From the NCBI RefSeq assembly GCF_026151205.1, contig NC_087077.1:17716475-17780474 (forward strand): a stretch of 64,000 nucleotides of DNA, written 5' to 3'. The DNA comes from Bolinopsis microptera (lineage: Eukaryota > Ctenophora > Tentaculata > Lobata > Bolinopsidae). Below are positions 46,806-55,107 of this stretch, piece by piece (positions within the stretch are counted from its first letter, which is position 1; each line of letters opens with the position of its first letter). The notes beneath the pieces are model-generated. The model saw only the letters and a program-made list of their open reading frames with translations. It made no database searches and was not told the origin of the DNA. The translations under genes and the position numbers were made by a program.

Positions 46806-47757
46806 TTAGTTTCTTTTGTAAATATAGGATGCCACATCATTTGCGGTATCTGACAGTTTCTTTAAACATAATGCACGGACATCATCGTCCATCACGTCAA
46901 ACTCGGGATCATTAATGAAGGAAGTTATTCTGTTTGAAAGCTCCGCCAATCTCCTTTATAGTCTATGTCCCGTTTCTTCTTTCTTTTATCCCCATTTTCT
47001 CCAACCTCATCATCTTGTACTTCTTCATCCTCGTCTTCTGATGCTGGATAATCGCAGCATTTGTTTACATCTGCATCAGCTGGCCATATCCCAATATCAC
47101 TTCCTGCAAAAATAATATCGGATTTTATATTTTGACTATTATAAGAATTGGAAGCAAAGCAATATTAGGGAAAACCTGGCAAACCCTGCGGAGATGTGAT
47201 TTATGACTCTGATGGCAGAGAGTGATAACCCACTTTAACAGACAAAATTATCTTTGTCTTTCCAACCCTGATAACAACCAGGGTCCACACGGATACCTCG
47301 CCTCGGAGGTCGAAGTAATACCCTGCCTTTGATATTGATAATAATATTTACTGTTGGAAACTTCATATTTTCTCTACTAGCAGGCTCCACACCTCTTACA
47401 TCGACGCGGACGCACGGCCATAGCACATGAACGAGTTTATAAACCTCAATTTTGTCTTGTCTATTCAAATTGGATTGTAAACATGTATACAGATCAATTT
47501 AACAGACCTTTATCTTTTACGAAGAACGGTATGTTTCTGTAATCTTCAGGTAGGTCCTCCCATTTCATTAAACCATCATCGATAGCTTGAAAAATATGTC
47601 TGCAGGGGAAGTGGGTCCTGCTGAAGTTTCTGCAGGTGCAAGTTGGTCCTCTGATGTTCAGTTGGTGGGGCTCAGACCGGTGAGAGGATTTCACATGGAA
47701 TACTCCATCAACGACCTTGCACACTTTGCTTGACCGTTTACCTTCTAAAATTACTGG
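46806..47757 (-). CDS. SWIM zinc-finger protein, last two exons (fragment)
   Basis: Exon 47508-47757 follows an AG acceptor and encodes PTCTCRNFSRTHFPCRHIFQ, a CxC..CxH SWIM zinc finger, then WEDLPEDYRNIPFF. A phase-1 GT donor leads to exon 46806-47103, beginning SDIGIWPADADVNKCC, with an acidic EDEDEEVQDDE stretch and a basic KRKKKR run, ending YIYKRN at TAA 46806-46808. The second exon lacks one base near 46930: frame 1 stops at 46925, while the continuation INDPEFDVMDDDVRAL is one base out. SWIM domains bind nucleic acid or proteins and are common in ZSWIM proteins and MULE transposases. Upstream exons are not found and the 91-bp satellite begins just beyond, so this may be a remnant. Confidence 0.6.
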
Positions 47758-47834
47758 CTGTTATTCAAAAAATCAAACCAAGAGAGAACACATAATATTT
47801 TGTCGCTTTATAATTCAAATTATTACAAAAAAAC

Positions 47835-48688
47835 AGCTGCATAGAGTCCACTAGTATTTAATATTAGCCTGTACTGGCCCAATAAAATGTGACCTCCAGA
47901 TCAGTAAAATTAGGGGTGCTGTAAGAGCTGCATAGAGTCCACTAGTATTTAATATTAGCCTGTACTGGCCTAATAAAATGTGACCTCCAGATCAGTAAAA
48001 TTAGGGGTGCTGTAAGAGCTGCATAGAGTCCACTAGTATTTAATATTAGCCTGTACTGGCCCAATAAAATGTGACCTCCAGATCAGTAAAATTAGGGGTG
48101 CTGTAAAAGCTGCATAGAGTCCACTAGTATTTAATATTAGCCTGTACTGGCCCAATAAAATGTGACCTCCAGATCAGTAAAATTAGGGGTGCTGTAAGAG
48201 CTGCATAGAGTCCACTAGTATTTAATATTAGCCTGTACTGGCCTAATAAAATGTGACCTCCAGATCAGTAAAATTAGGGGTGCTGTAAGAGCTGCATAGA
48301 GTCCACTAGTATTTAATATTAGCCTGTACTGGCCCTATAAAATGTGACCTCCAGATCAGTAAAATTAGGGGTGCTGTAAGAGCTGCATAGAGTCCACTAG
48401 TATTTGATATTAGCCTGTACTGGCCTAATAAAATGTGACCTCCAGATCAGTAAAATTAGGGGTGCTGTAAGAGCTGCATAGAGTCCACTAATATTTAATA
48501 TTAGCCTGTACTGGCCTAATAAAATGTGACCTCCAGATCAGTAAAATTAGGGGTGCTGTAAGAGCTGCATAGAGTCCACTAGTATTTAATATTAGCCTGT
48601 ACTGGCCTAATAAAATGTGACCTCCAGATCAGTAAAATTAGGGGTGCTGTAAGAGCTGCATAGAGTCCACTAGTATTTAATATTAGCC
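47835..48688. repeat. 91-bp satellite, nine full units plus a partial tenth
   Basis: The unit starts AGCTGCATAGAGTCCACTAG, and copies begin every 91 bases from 47835 to 48654. They are nearly identical, with single differences such as GGCCC/GGCCT. The last unit breaks after 35 bases and passes into GCGTCCTGGTAGGTT, part of a different dispersed repeat. The near-identity points to recent amplification or homogenisation. Confidence 0.97.
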
Positions 48689-49960
48689 GCGTCCTGGTAG
48701 GTTGTAAACCTACAAAGTCTTGTCATACGTTGTATGACCCACCGCGCACGAAGTGCGCGGCTCCCCCTGTAGCGTCGAAGACGCTACAGTGAAGACGCTA
48801 TAGTGAAGACGCTATAGTGAAACGACCGTGGGGGTCACCACGTGATACAAACAAAGTCTTGACACCACTTTAGTGTTTAGACAGGTTTCTGCTAATTATT
48901 ATAATATTTAGGCCGTTGCAACTTGTGTCAATATTTTCCAAATCTTTAAAATTTTCTTTCTCGTTTATGGTTTAGTTCTTCACAAGCGAGAGGGCTCAGG
49001 GCTCTGGTTAAATGTTAAAGCAAATATAGTTCCGTCCACGTTTGACTTTGCCACTCGTCATAATTGATCATGCTTTTATGTTCATGAATGCAAATCACAA
49101 ATATTTGATTCGCGATGTCAATCCTTCCTAGCTCGGCGAGGCCCAGTGGTGCATGTCGCCGATCTACGGAAGTTGCGAGAAGCATTATTGGATACGAAAA
49201 GCATTATTCATTATTGGATGCGCGCGCGACCCAATAGTGCATCGTGCTACAACACAACTATCAAATATATAAATGTTACTGGGCCGCGCTCAGCCTGTCA
49301 TTCCGCCAAATATAAATCTTTATTATGTTAATGAACATAATAGCCTGGGGTCCTCAGGTAAATATAAATGATGTTAACGGGTGATACTCGTAAAATATTT
49401 GTTCCATATATTAGGACCGCGTCGACGAGTCCAACTCGGCGCGTGTCCTGGTAGGTTATTATTATATAAACCTACAAGAATTATGATGAAGAAGAAAGAG
49501 CTACGCGCTATTTTGTACTTTGAAAATAAATGTAGACGAGTACAGTACGATCATCCTATCCGTAGCTGTGTCAAATTTTACGTAATATGTAACGTATAGC
49601 TCGCACATATGCAAATTAAATATGCAGTATGCACGGCGGTTTCACCTAACCACAAACTATGTGCTTTCGCGCCACTGCGGGCGCGCTTGTTTCACAAGTA
49701 AGTGAGGCGGGCGCGCGCTACTATATACTGCAAGCGCAAGGGCTCTGGATTAGATAAAGCAACACGGCGGTCAAGGGGGCTCTTCTTCAAAAATTTCTTT
49801 TTATATTCTGATTGATTCACGATGTCAATCCTTCGCAGCTCGGTGAGGCACAGTGGTGCATCTCGCCGATCTACCGAAGGTTGCGAGAAGAATTATTTGA
49901 TGCGCGGCGCGACCCAGTAGTGCATCGCGCTACAAATATTCTGATAATTTCCTGTTTATC
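48689..49960. repeat. G+C-rich mosaic of short dispersed repeats, block 2
   Basis: In order: GTAGGTT..AACCTAC palindrome (48700); hairpin CCGCGCACGAAGTGCGCGG (48742) followed by three 17-bp units GAAGACGCTATAGTGAA (48785-48835), this part being the reverse complement of 10402-10508; the CGATGTCAATCCTTC unit (49107-49253); the GCTCAGCCTGTCATTCCGCC unit (49263-49355); the AACGGGTGATACTCG unit (49377-49485); the TTTCGCGCCACTGCGG unit (49660-49755); and the CGATGTCAATCCTTC unit again (49812-49932). No gene seen. Confidence 0.65.
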
Positions 49961-50930
49961 AAAGCTTTCTTCGGAAGGTGCAGTTTATATCTCCGCCAAA
50001 AGCACACTCCCCAAATTGCGCGCATTGCTGTAAATTCTTTCAAACTTCATGAATCGAGATAATTTATTTTGCGATGTATTCAGAGTTAATATATGCACCT
50101 ATGCAAATCACTTGGAATACTTTTGAAAGAGAATAACAAGCGTAGCTTAAAAACGCTACTGACGTATTTCTCCATAACAAGCACAATAGTGTGAAAAGCC
50201 TTTGTCGATGTGCCTCGAAAGTGATCTTAAACGATTCCCCGTTCAATTTTGGTCGCAGAACGCTTGACATACGTTGCATGCCACTTTTCGCGCGCCAACT
50301 TAGTGCATAATCAAGGAAATTATAGACATATTTCATATTTCATACGTATCAAATTGGATGTGCTTTTGGCGGAGATATAACGTGCGCCTTCTTTGGAAAT
50401 AGAACTTTGAGTTCCTCAATCGTATCTTGTGGCTGTGCCACCCTGGGCGACCTTGTAAAATGGTCATTCAAGAAAATTCTCAATTCAGTTAAATTTGGGT
50501 CGAAGAGAGCTGAAATTCAAATATGTCGTACCGGACATACCGGTAGGACATATTCAAAATTACCATTGCATCAAAGTTTTCTCTGGATATACTGCTGGCT
50601 TCCAGTACCTTGATCGGTAACTTGTGTCACTCTCACCAACCTCACTGATTGTTTACTTGTCACTGGTCAAAATTTCAGTCAAAGCCGCGAAATTTCGGTC
50701 AAGGGGACAGGAGAAAAGCTCCTTTTCAAAAATCTTGCAAACTCTCTATTTATATTCTGAAGATTTTCTGTTTATAACAGATTTCTTTGAGAATAGAACT
50801 TTCAGTACCTCAATCGTGTCTTGTGCCATCCTCAGTGACCCTGTTGGATGGTCATTCAAGAAAAATTCAGTCAAAACAGTTTAATTTGGGTCGCGAAGAG
50901 CTGAAATTCAAAATGTGCATTGCAGCAATT
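49940..50930. repeat. Left part of a roughly 350-bp tandem repeat array
   Basis: Units contain TATACTGCTTCCAGTACCTT, CATTCTCACC, CAAAATTTCAGTCAAA, GGCTCCTCTTC, TTATCAAAGCTTTCTT and CTTTGAGTACCTCAATCGT. About one and a half diverged units lie here, interrupted by the MITE. The array resumes at 59950, so the intervening 9 kb is nested insertion material. Confidence 0.7.
49973..50393. mobile_element. MITE of about 420 bp with 30-bp inverted ends
   Basis: The left end contains TATATCTCCGCCAAAAGCAC and the right end its inverse, and each end begins with GAAGG plus GC. It interrupts a unit of the 350-bp tandem repeat between AAAGCTTTCTT and TGGAATAGAACTTTGAG, which are contiguous in the copies at 60130 and 60515. 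The reading frame inside (50064-50336) has no recognised domain. Confidence 0.7.
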
Positions 50931-51134
50931 TGCAATTTGCAATAACAGCTGATGAACTCAAAGACCTGGTCTCAAAGATGTCCTTGAACTAGTTCGCTGC
51001 TTGGATCCAATCCCAGCATTTCTCTTAAAAATCTGTGTTGCTTTTTTACTCCACGTCTTGAACTCATCCTTAAAGACTGGAATCTTTCCCTCGGATATAA
51101 AGAAAGCAGTCATCAAGCCGAAGGAAAATGCTAA

Positions 51135-51470
51135 TCAGTTAAACAAAAATTCAGTTTAACAAAAATTCAATTTTATGCCATTTATTACAGAGTAAACAAG
51201 TTTACAATAAATCAATTTGATATTTAAAGGAATCCTAAGTCAATGTGTAGTATGGTTGTCACTCTTTAAATAGATTAGATGTAGGTTGACGGGGCAAAGG
51301 AGTGTGCGTGCTGTTCGCTATTGCTCACACCAAACGGCAACCTAGTAAATGTTTTGTATGGACACCGGTCTCCATCACGATACAAAATTAGGATTGTAGA
51401 ATTTATTGTATAACTTTTAGTGCAGTGGAGGAAGCGGTGTGGTGCATTAATAGAGTGACTGTTATGTTGA
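51135..51470. mobile_element. Insertion of about 330 bp within the LINE
   Basis: This piece separates two RT blocks that are adjacent in intact LINEs of this group. Its left edge has a doubled TAACAAAAATTCA (about 51149 and 51166). The right part contains AGTGCAGTGGAGGAAGCGGT. I cannot assign a class, and the exact edges are uncertain by about 20 bases. Confidence 0.45.
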
Positions 51471-51619
51471 TATTCTCAGTAACTATCGACCAGTCTCTAA
51501 CCTTTCTGCCTTCTCCAAGATCCTAGAGAGAATTGTACTAAACCAGCTCAATAAATGTCCATCTCACGAATCCCAGCCTTTACTCAGAAGTCACAGGGTG
51601 GTGGGGGGGGGGTGGGCTG

Positions 51620-51880
51620 AAACCAGGTTTTCGATCAAACGCTGCCATTTGTAGCCATTTGTCGCCAAAAGCGAAAAACCTCATGACATAGTTGCTCTCG
51701 TCCAATGAAATTGCTGCATTTTATAAGCCAAGCTCCGCATACGAACATATGTAATTTAATTATGCATAATGATTTGCAAAATGCAGCGATTTCATTGGAC
51801 GAGAGCAACTGTATCATAAGGTTAATTGCTTTTGGCGACAAATGGCTACAAATGGCAGCGTTTGATCGAAAACCTGGTTT
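51620..51880. mobile_element. Palindromic MITE within the LINE
   Basis: A 261-bp element starting AAACCAGGTTTTCGATCAAA, with 53-bp perfect inverted ends (51620-51672 and 51828-51880) and inverted similarity continuing to near the centre (51720 against 51780). The centre is AT-rich with TAATTTAATTATGCAT. It lies directly before the LINE catalytic box. Overlapping reading frames on both strands are mirror images. Confidence 0.85.
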
Positions 51881-52680
51881 ATGCAGCTGATTCCCAACTG
51901 TACATCTCATTTCAACCAAACCGTGTGGTACAGTTCACTGATGTCCGAGACAGAACAAACAAATGTCTGGCAGAGATAAAAGCATGGATGGTGAACAATT
52001 TCATGAAACTGAATGAAACAAAGACAGAACTACTGGTGTTAGGAAAGAGCCATGTTCTAAAAAAGTGTGAACTCAGTGTCCTCAGTCAGCTGGAAGCACC
52101 AAAATTCTACCTACGTAGTGAAGGCATTAAATTGATGTTGGTTCAAAACAACTGGTTATATCTAAGTTAGATTACTGTAATTCTCTGTACATGAATCTAC
52201 CCAAGACCAGATTAAACAAACTTAGATCCATCCTTAATGGGGCAGTTTTTTTTTCATTAGATAACATAGAAGACAGAACCACGGACTTAATTGCCTTCTT
52301 TTTGAATGCCCACATACTCCCTATAGACCAGCGAATCTTCTTTAAAGTTCGTCTATTAACCCACAAATCAGTTCAGGGTACTGTACCTGGTTACCTCAAA
52401 GCATTACTGGATGTGGATGTAGTGGATACAGAACTCTCAAACACTGTGATCAGGTCGAAGAGACCAGATTATCATCTCATGCTCAAGATACCAAAGAGTA
52501 AAAAGTCCAAAGTTGATGACAGACGTTTCTTAAGCCATGCACCGGTTGCATGGAACTCTTTTCCGCTGATGTTTAGATGTATTACTGATACCAACTGTTT
52601 CAATCGAATGTTAAAGAACCATTTATATCATCAGTTTTGATGTTTTTCTTTTCATTTGTCTTCACTTTGTAAGACACCTT

Positions 52681-52843
52681 TGTTAACTTTAAATGGATCA
52701 CTATGCAATGAAACACACCAGTTGTTACAAGTAATTATCAAACCCCACAGACAACATGTTTGTGGTACATTCTGAAATAGAACACAATTAGTATATATTA
52801 TATCGACTATCATAAATATATAAACCAAATATATAGCAATTCA
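52681..52843 (-). repeat. 3' LTR of the Copia element
   Basis: 163 bp. In element orientation it begins TGAATTGC and ends GTTAACA, the usual TG..CA. I find no difference from the copy at 57506-57668. Confidence 0.95.
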
Positions 52844-52846
52844 CAA

Positions 52847-52862
52847 TCTCCCATTCTTTCTT
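52847..52862 (-). other. Polypurine tract of the Copia element
   Basis: On the minus strand this reads AAGAAAGAATGGGAGA, three bases before the 3' LTR, the position of the plus-strand primer in LTR retrotransposons. Confidence 0.75.
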
Positions 52863-53115
52863 AAAAAGGCTTTGAAAGATTTAAAATATTAAATATAAAA
52901 TAAAGGTGTCACAAGAAAGACTATAATCTTTCTAAATATAACTTCCCTCTTTGTGGATACATGCACAACATGTAATAGAAAATCGTTTTAAACGAGCACA
53001 TTATATAAATCACAAATACCAATATATTCACTCTTTTAACTTCTTTAAGTTTCAAATTATTAAGATTATTAAAATCCTTCACACACAATATTAACAACTT
53101 TGAATACAATGTTTA

Positions 53116-53859
53116 TTATTGGAATACAATTCTAAACAGTTCATTGTCAAATTCTCCTGACGACAATACCTCCCGTAGCAGTGAAGTTGGAGCTCCAGCT
53201 TTAGTCAAACAATCTGCAAGCTGTTTCTTTGTTGAAATCCAACGAACTGTCATTTCACTATTGTTCACTCGCTGTCTCAGGCAAGCTATTGGTATCCTCA
53301 ATCCCTTGTCATCAACATTTTTCGAGGTTTGGATAGCATCATGTAGAGACTTGCAATCAGTCATTACAATTACATCAAGTTTTCCAGATAACATGATCTC
53401 ACTCAGCTGAGCTTGGATCAACTCACATGTTTCCACTGCTTCGATCATTGCCCAAATCTCCGCTGCTAAAGTACTTTTACATACTCTCCGGATTTTTCTA
53501 CTCTGCCATGTAATGGGGCAAGATTTTCCTGTAAGCGAAACAAGGAAAATTATGAAGCCTCCCTGAGAGCTACCATCCTTCAAGTTTCCATACGATGCAT
53601 CACAGAAAACCACTAAGACTGACTCAGGCAACAGTAGTTTCTTAAACCTGAGTGTTAGAGGATTCTTTTCTAAGAACTTTACTGTTTTGTTTACCATTTT
53701 CAAATCTGCGATGGTCCCTTCAGTCACAGAATTACTAGCAAAACATGTAGCATAAGCTACATCTGGCCGTGTCTGTGTTGATACCCACAACAACTGTCCG
53801 CACACAGTTCTCAGTTGTTGCTTTTCTTTCTCGTTGATTGGGAGCGTATTTCGATTCAC
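53116..53859 (-). CDS. Copia RNase H and RT C-terminal part
   Basis: A 247-codon frame. LLWVSTQTRPDVAYATCF (24-41) is the conserved end of the Copia RT connection. The RNase H carries D87 in FCDASYG, E134 in LAAEIW and D168 in VMTDCKSLHD, the catalytic acidic trio, and ADCLTKAGA near the C-terminus is typical of the family. The frame begins one base out of register with the RT frame upstream (junction near 54007, beside a CCC run), and coding sequence fills the gap 53860-54002 in this frame. A translated element would make one polyprotein. Confidence 0.9.
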   Translation of the reverse strand: MNRNTLPINEKEKQQLRTVCGQLLWVSTQTRPDVAYATCFASNSVTEGTIADLKMVNKTVKFLEKNPLTLRFKKLLLPESVLVVFCDASYGNLKDGSSQGGFIIFLVSLTGKSCPITWQSRKIRRVCKSTLAAEIWAMIEAVETCELIQAQLSEIMLSGKLDVIVMTDCKSLHDAIQTSKNVDDKGLRIPIACLRQRVNNSEMTVRWISTKKQLADCLTKAGAPTSLLREVLSSGEFDNELFRIVFQ

Positions 53860-54002
53860 TCGGGTGGGGTCGATCTCTATTCTTGAAATCTGGTCTGCAT
53901 ACCCCAGTTGTGATACCAGAATTCCAGATTGTGTTTGCTTTACATCAAGACCAGTATAAGCAAATTCAACTTCGACCTCCGTACTTAGACGAAACTTCTT
54001 CT

Positions 54003-54974
54003 TCAGTTCCCAATAACTTCCTTTTCAAACTTCTTGCTTCCACTGAACATCAGATCATCAACATGCACAGCAATGATACCCTCGAGTTTTCCTTCATCAT
54101 ACCAGAACATGAATGACTCATCATATGACGATACCACAACATTTAACTTCACTAGAGTATCACGAAGCTCAACATACCACATTCTAGGTCCGTCTACTAA
54201 CCCGTAAATACATTTGTTCAGTTTCCAGATTTTCCTCGTTTCAGCTTCCTTCGGAGGAATAATGAAGACATCTCTTGAAATCTTCTTGCCTTGCAAGAAG
54301 GCAGCCTGAACATCGATGTGTTGTAACTTCCAACTTTCTGTTGCAACTATTGTAAGGAGCAGTCTTATAGAGTCCCTGTTACATGTTGGGGAGTCCTTTC
54401 GTATGTTGCTACTATTTTCTTGATAACCAAGTGCCACTAAACGAGCTTTAACAGAACCTTCTGCTTTCTTTGTAATTACCCAACGAACACCAACATTGGA
54501 CTGTTCGTTTGCATCAACTTCCACGTAAACCTTGTTTACTTTGAACTTCTCAAGCTCTGCTTGCTTGGCATCTACAACTGCTTGGTCATACATACTCACA
54601 CTGGACAGCAACACCTCTTCTTCTGTTTCTGGTGACAGGTCATCTCTCCAATTCACAGCAAGCTCATACCAATCCACACATTGGATGCTCTCCTCACCAT
54701 CAAGTTGAATATTTACACAGTTTTTGTAACTGCCAGTTGATTTTCCCGCACGGCTATGGATATAAGCTTTATGCCAGATCTCACCATCCTCCTCTGGATA
54801 CTTTGGAAGAAACTCCACGTGACTTCTTGCTTTAGGAAGTCCTGATTTGTGCTGAGGTCTGATTGTTGCTGTTGTCTCACTTTGAGGCAGTGTTTCTGTT
54901 TCCGGTACAGAAACTGCTGTTTCCATAGAGCAAGATGGTTGATCCTCTAGGAAATTTCTCTGCGTCTCTAACAT
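54003..54974 (-). CDS. Copia reverse transcriptase
   Basis: A 323-codon frame. VRWVITKKAEGSVKARLVAL (163-182) and QHIDVQAAFLQG (218-229), with the first catalytic Asp, are Copia RT blocks. HVDDL (304-308) is the catalytic box, with His where most Copia elements have Tyr. The N-terminal 120 residues are the spacer between integrase and RT. It begins one base out of register from the preceding segment (near 54977, next to a GGGG run). Confidence 0.92.
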   Translation of the reverse strand: MLETQRNFLEDQPSCSMETAVSVPETETLPQSETTATIRPQHKSGLPKARSHVEFLPKYPEEDGEIWHKAYIHSRAGKSTGSYKNCVNIQLDGEESIQCVDWYELAVNWRDDLSPETEEEVLLSSVSMYDQAVVDAKQAELEKFKVNKVYVEVDANEQSNVGVRWVITKKAEGSVKARLVALGYQENSSNIRKDSPTCNRDSIRLLLTIVATESWKLQHIDVQAAFLQGKKISRDVFIIPPKEAETRKIWKLNKCIYGLVDGPRMWYVELRDTLVKLNVVVSSYDESFMFWYDEGKLEGIIAVHVDDLMFSGSKKFEKEVIGN

Positions 54975-55107
54975 GGGGATTTTGGTGAACTTGATACAAT
55001 ACTCGGGTTAGGTTGCCCAACAACTGACTCTGAGGTAATGGGATATCCTGTTGTTGTATCCCTGGTTAGATGACATGCACTGCACTTATAATACTGATTT
55101 CCATGCT

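Larger units (their letters stand above)
50935..52680 (+). pseudogene. CR1/Rex-like LINE, reverse transcriptase remnant
   Basis: The 5'-truncated ORF starts near ITADELKDLV and reads LDPIPAFLLKICVAFLL..GIFPSDIKKAVIKP (51001-51120). After an insertion comes LSNYRPVSNLSAFSKILERI (about 51480-51545), then a MITE, then YAADSQLYISF (51880-51912), where the first catalytic Asp of the usual YADD box is Ala. It continues as SKLDYCNSLYMNLPK after a frameshift near 52155 and ends LSHAPVAWNSFPLMFRCITD at TGA 52638-52640. Motif order and spacing are those of the jockey/CR1 group. The part between the RT fingers and the catalytic box is lost. The 3' UTR continues after the Copia insertion to a GAAAT tail at 57839. 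Confidence 0.8.

Noticed and set aside
47835..48688. CRISPR-like array
   Set aside because: The 91-bp units are contiguous with no unique spacers, and the genome is eukaryotic.
49420..49460. GACGAGTCCAACTCGGCG as a ribozyme or tRNA-like core
   Set aside because: It lacks the invariant CUGANGA and GAAA boxes and a tRNA B box. The inverted pairing alone is not enough.
52921..53109. Minus-strand 62-codon frame between RNase H and the 3' LTR
   Set aside because: AT-rich spacer with low-complexity peptide; Copia elements do not need a gene here and no family is recognised.
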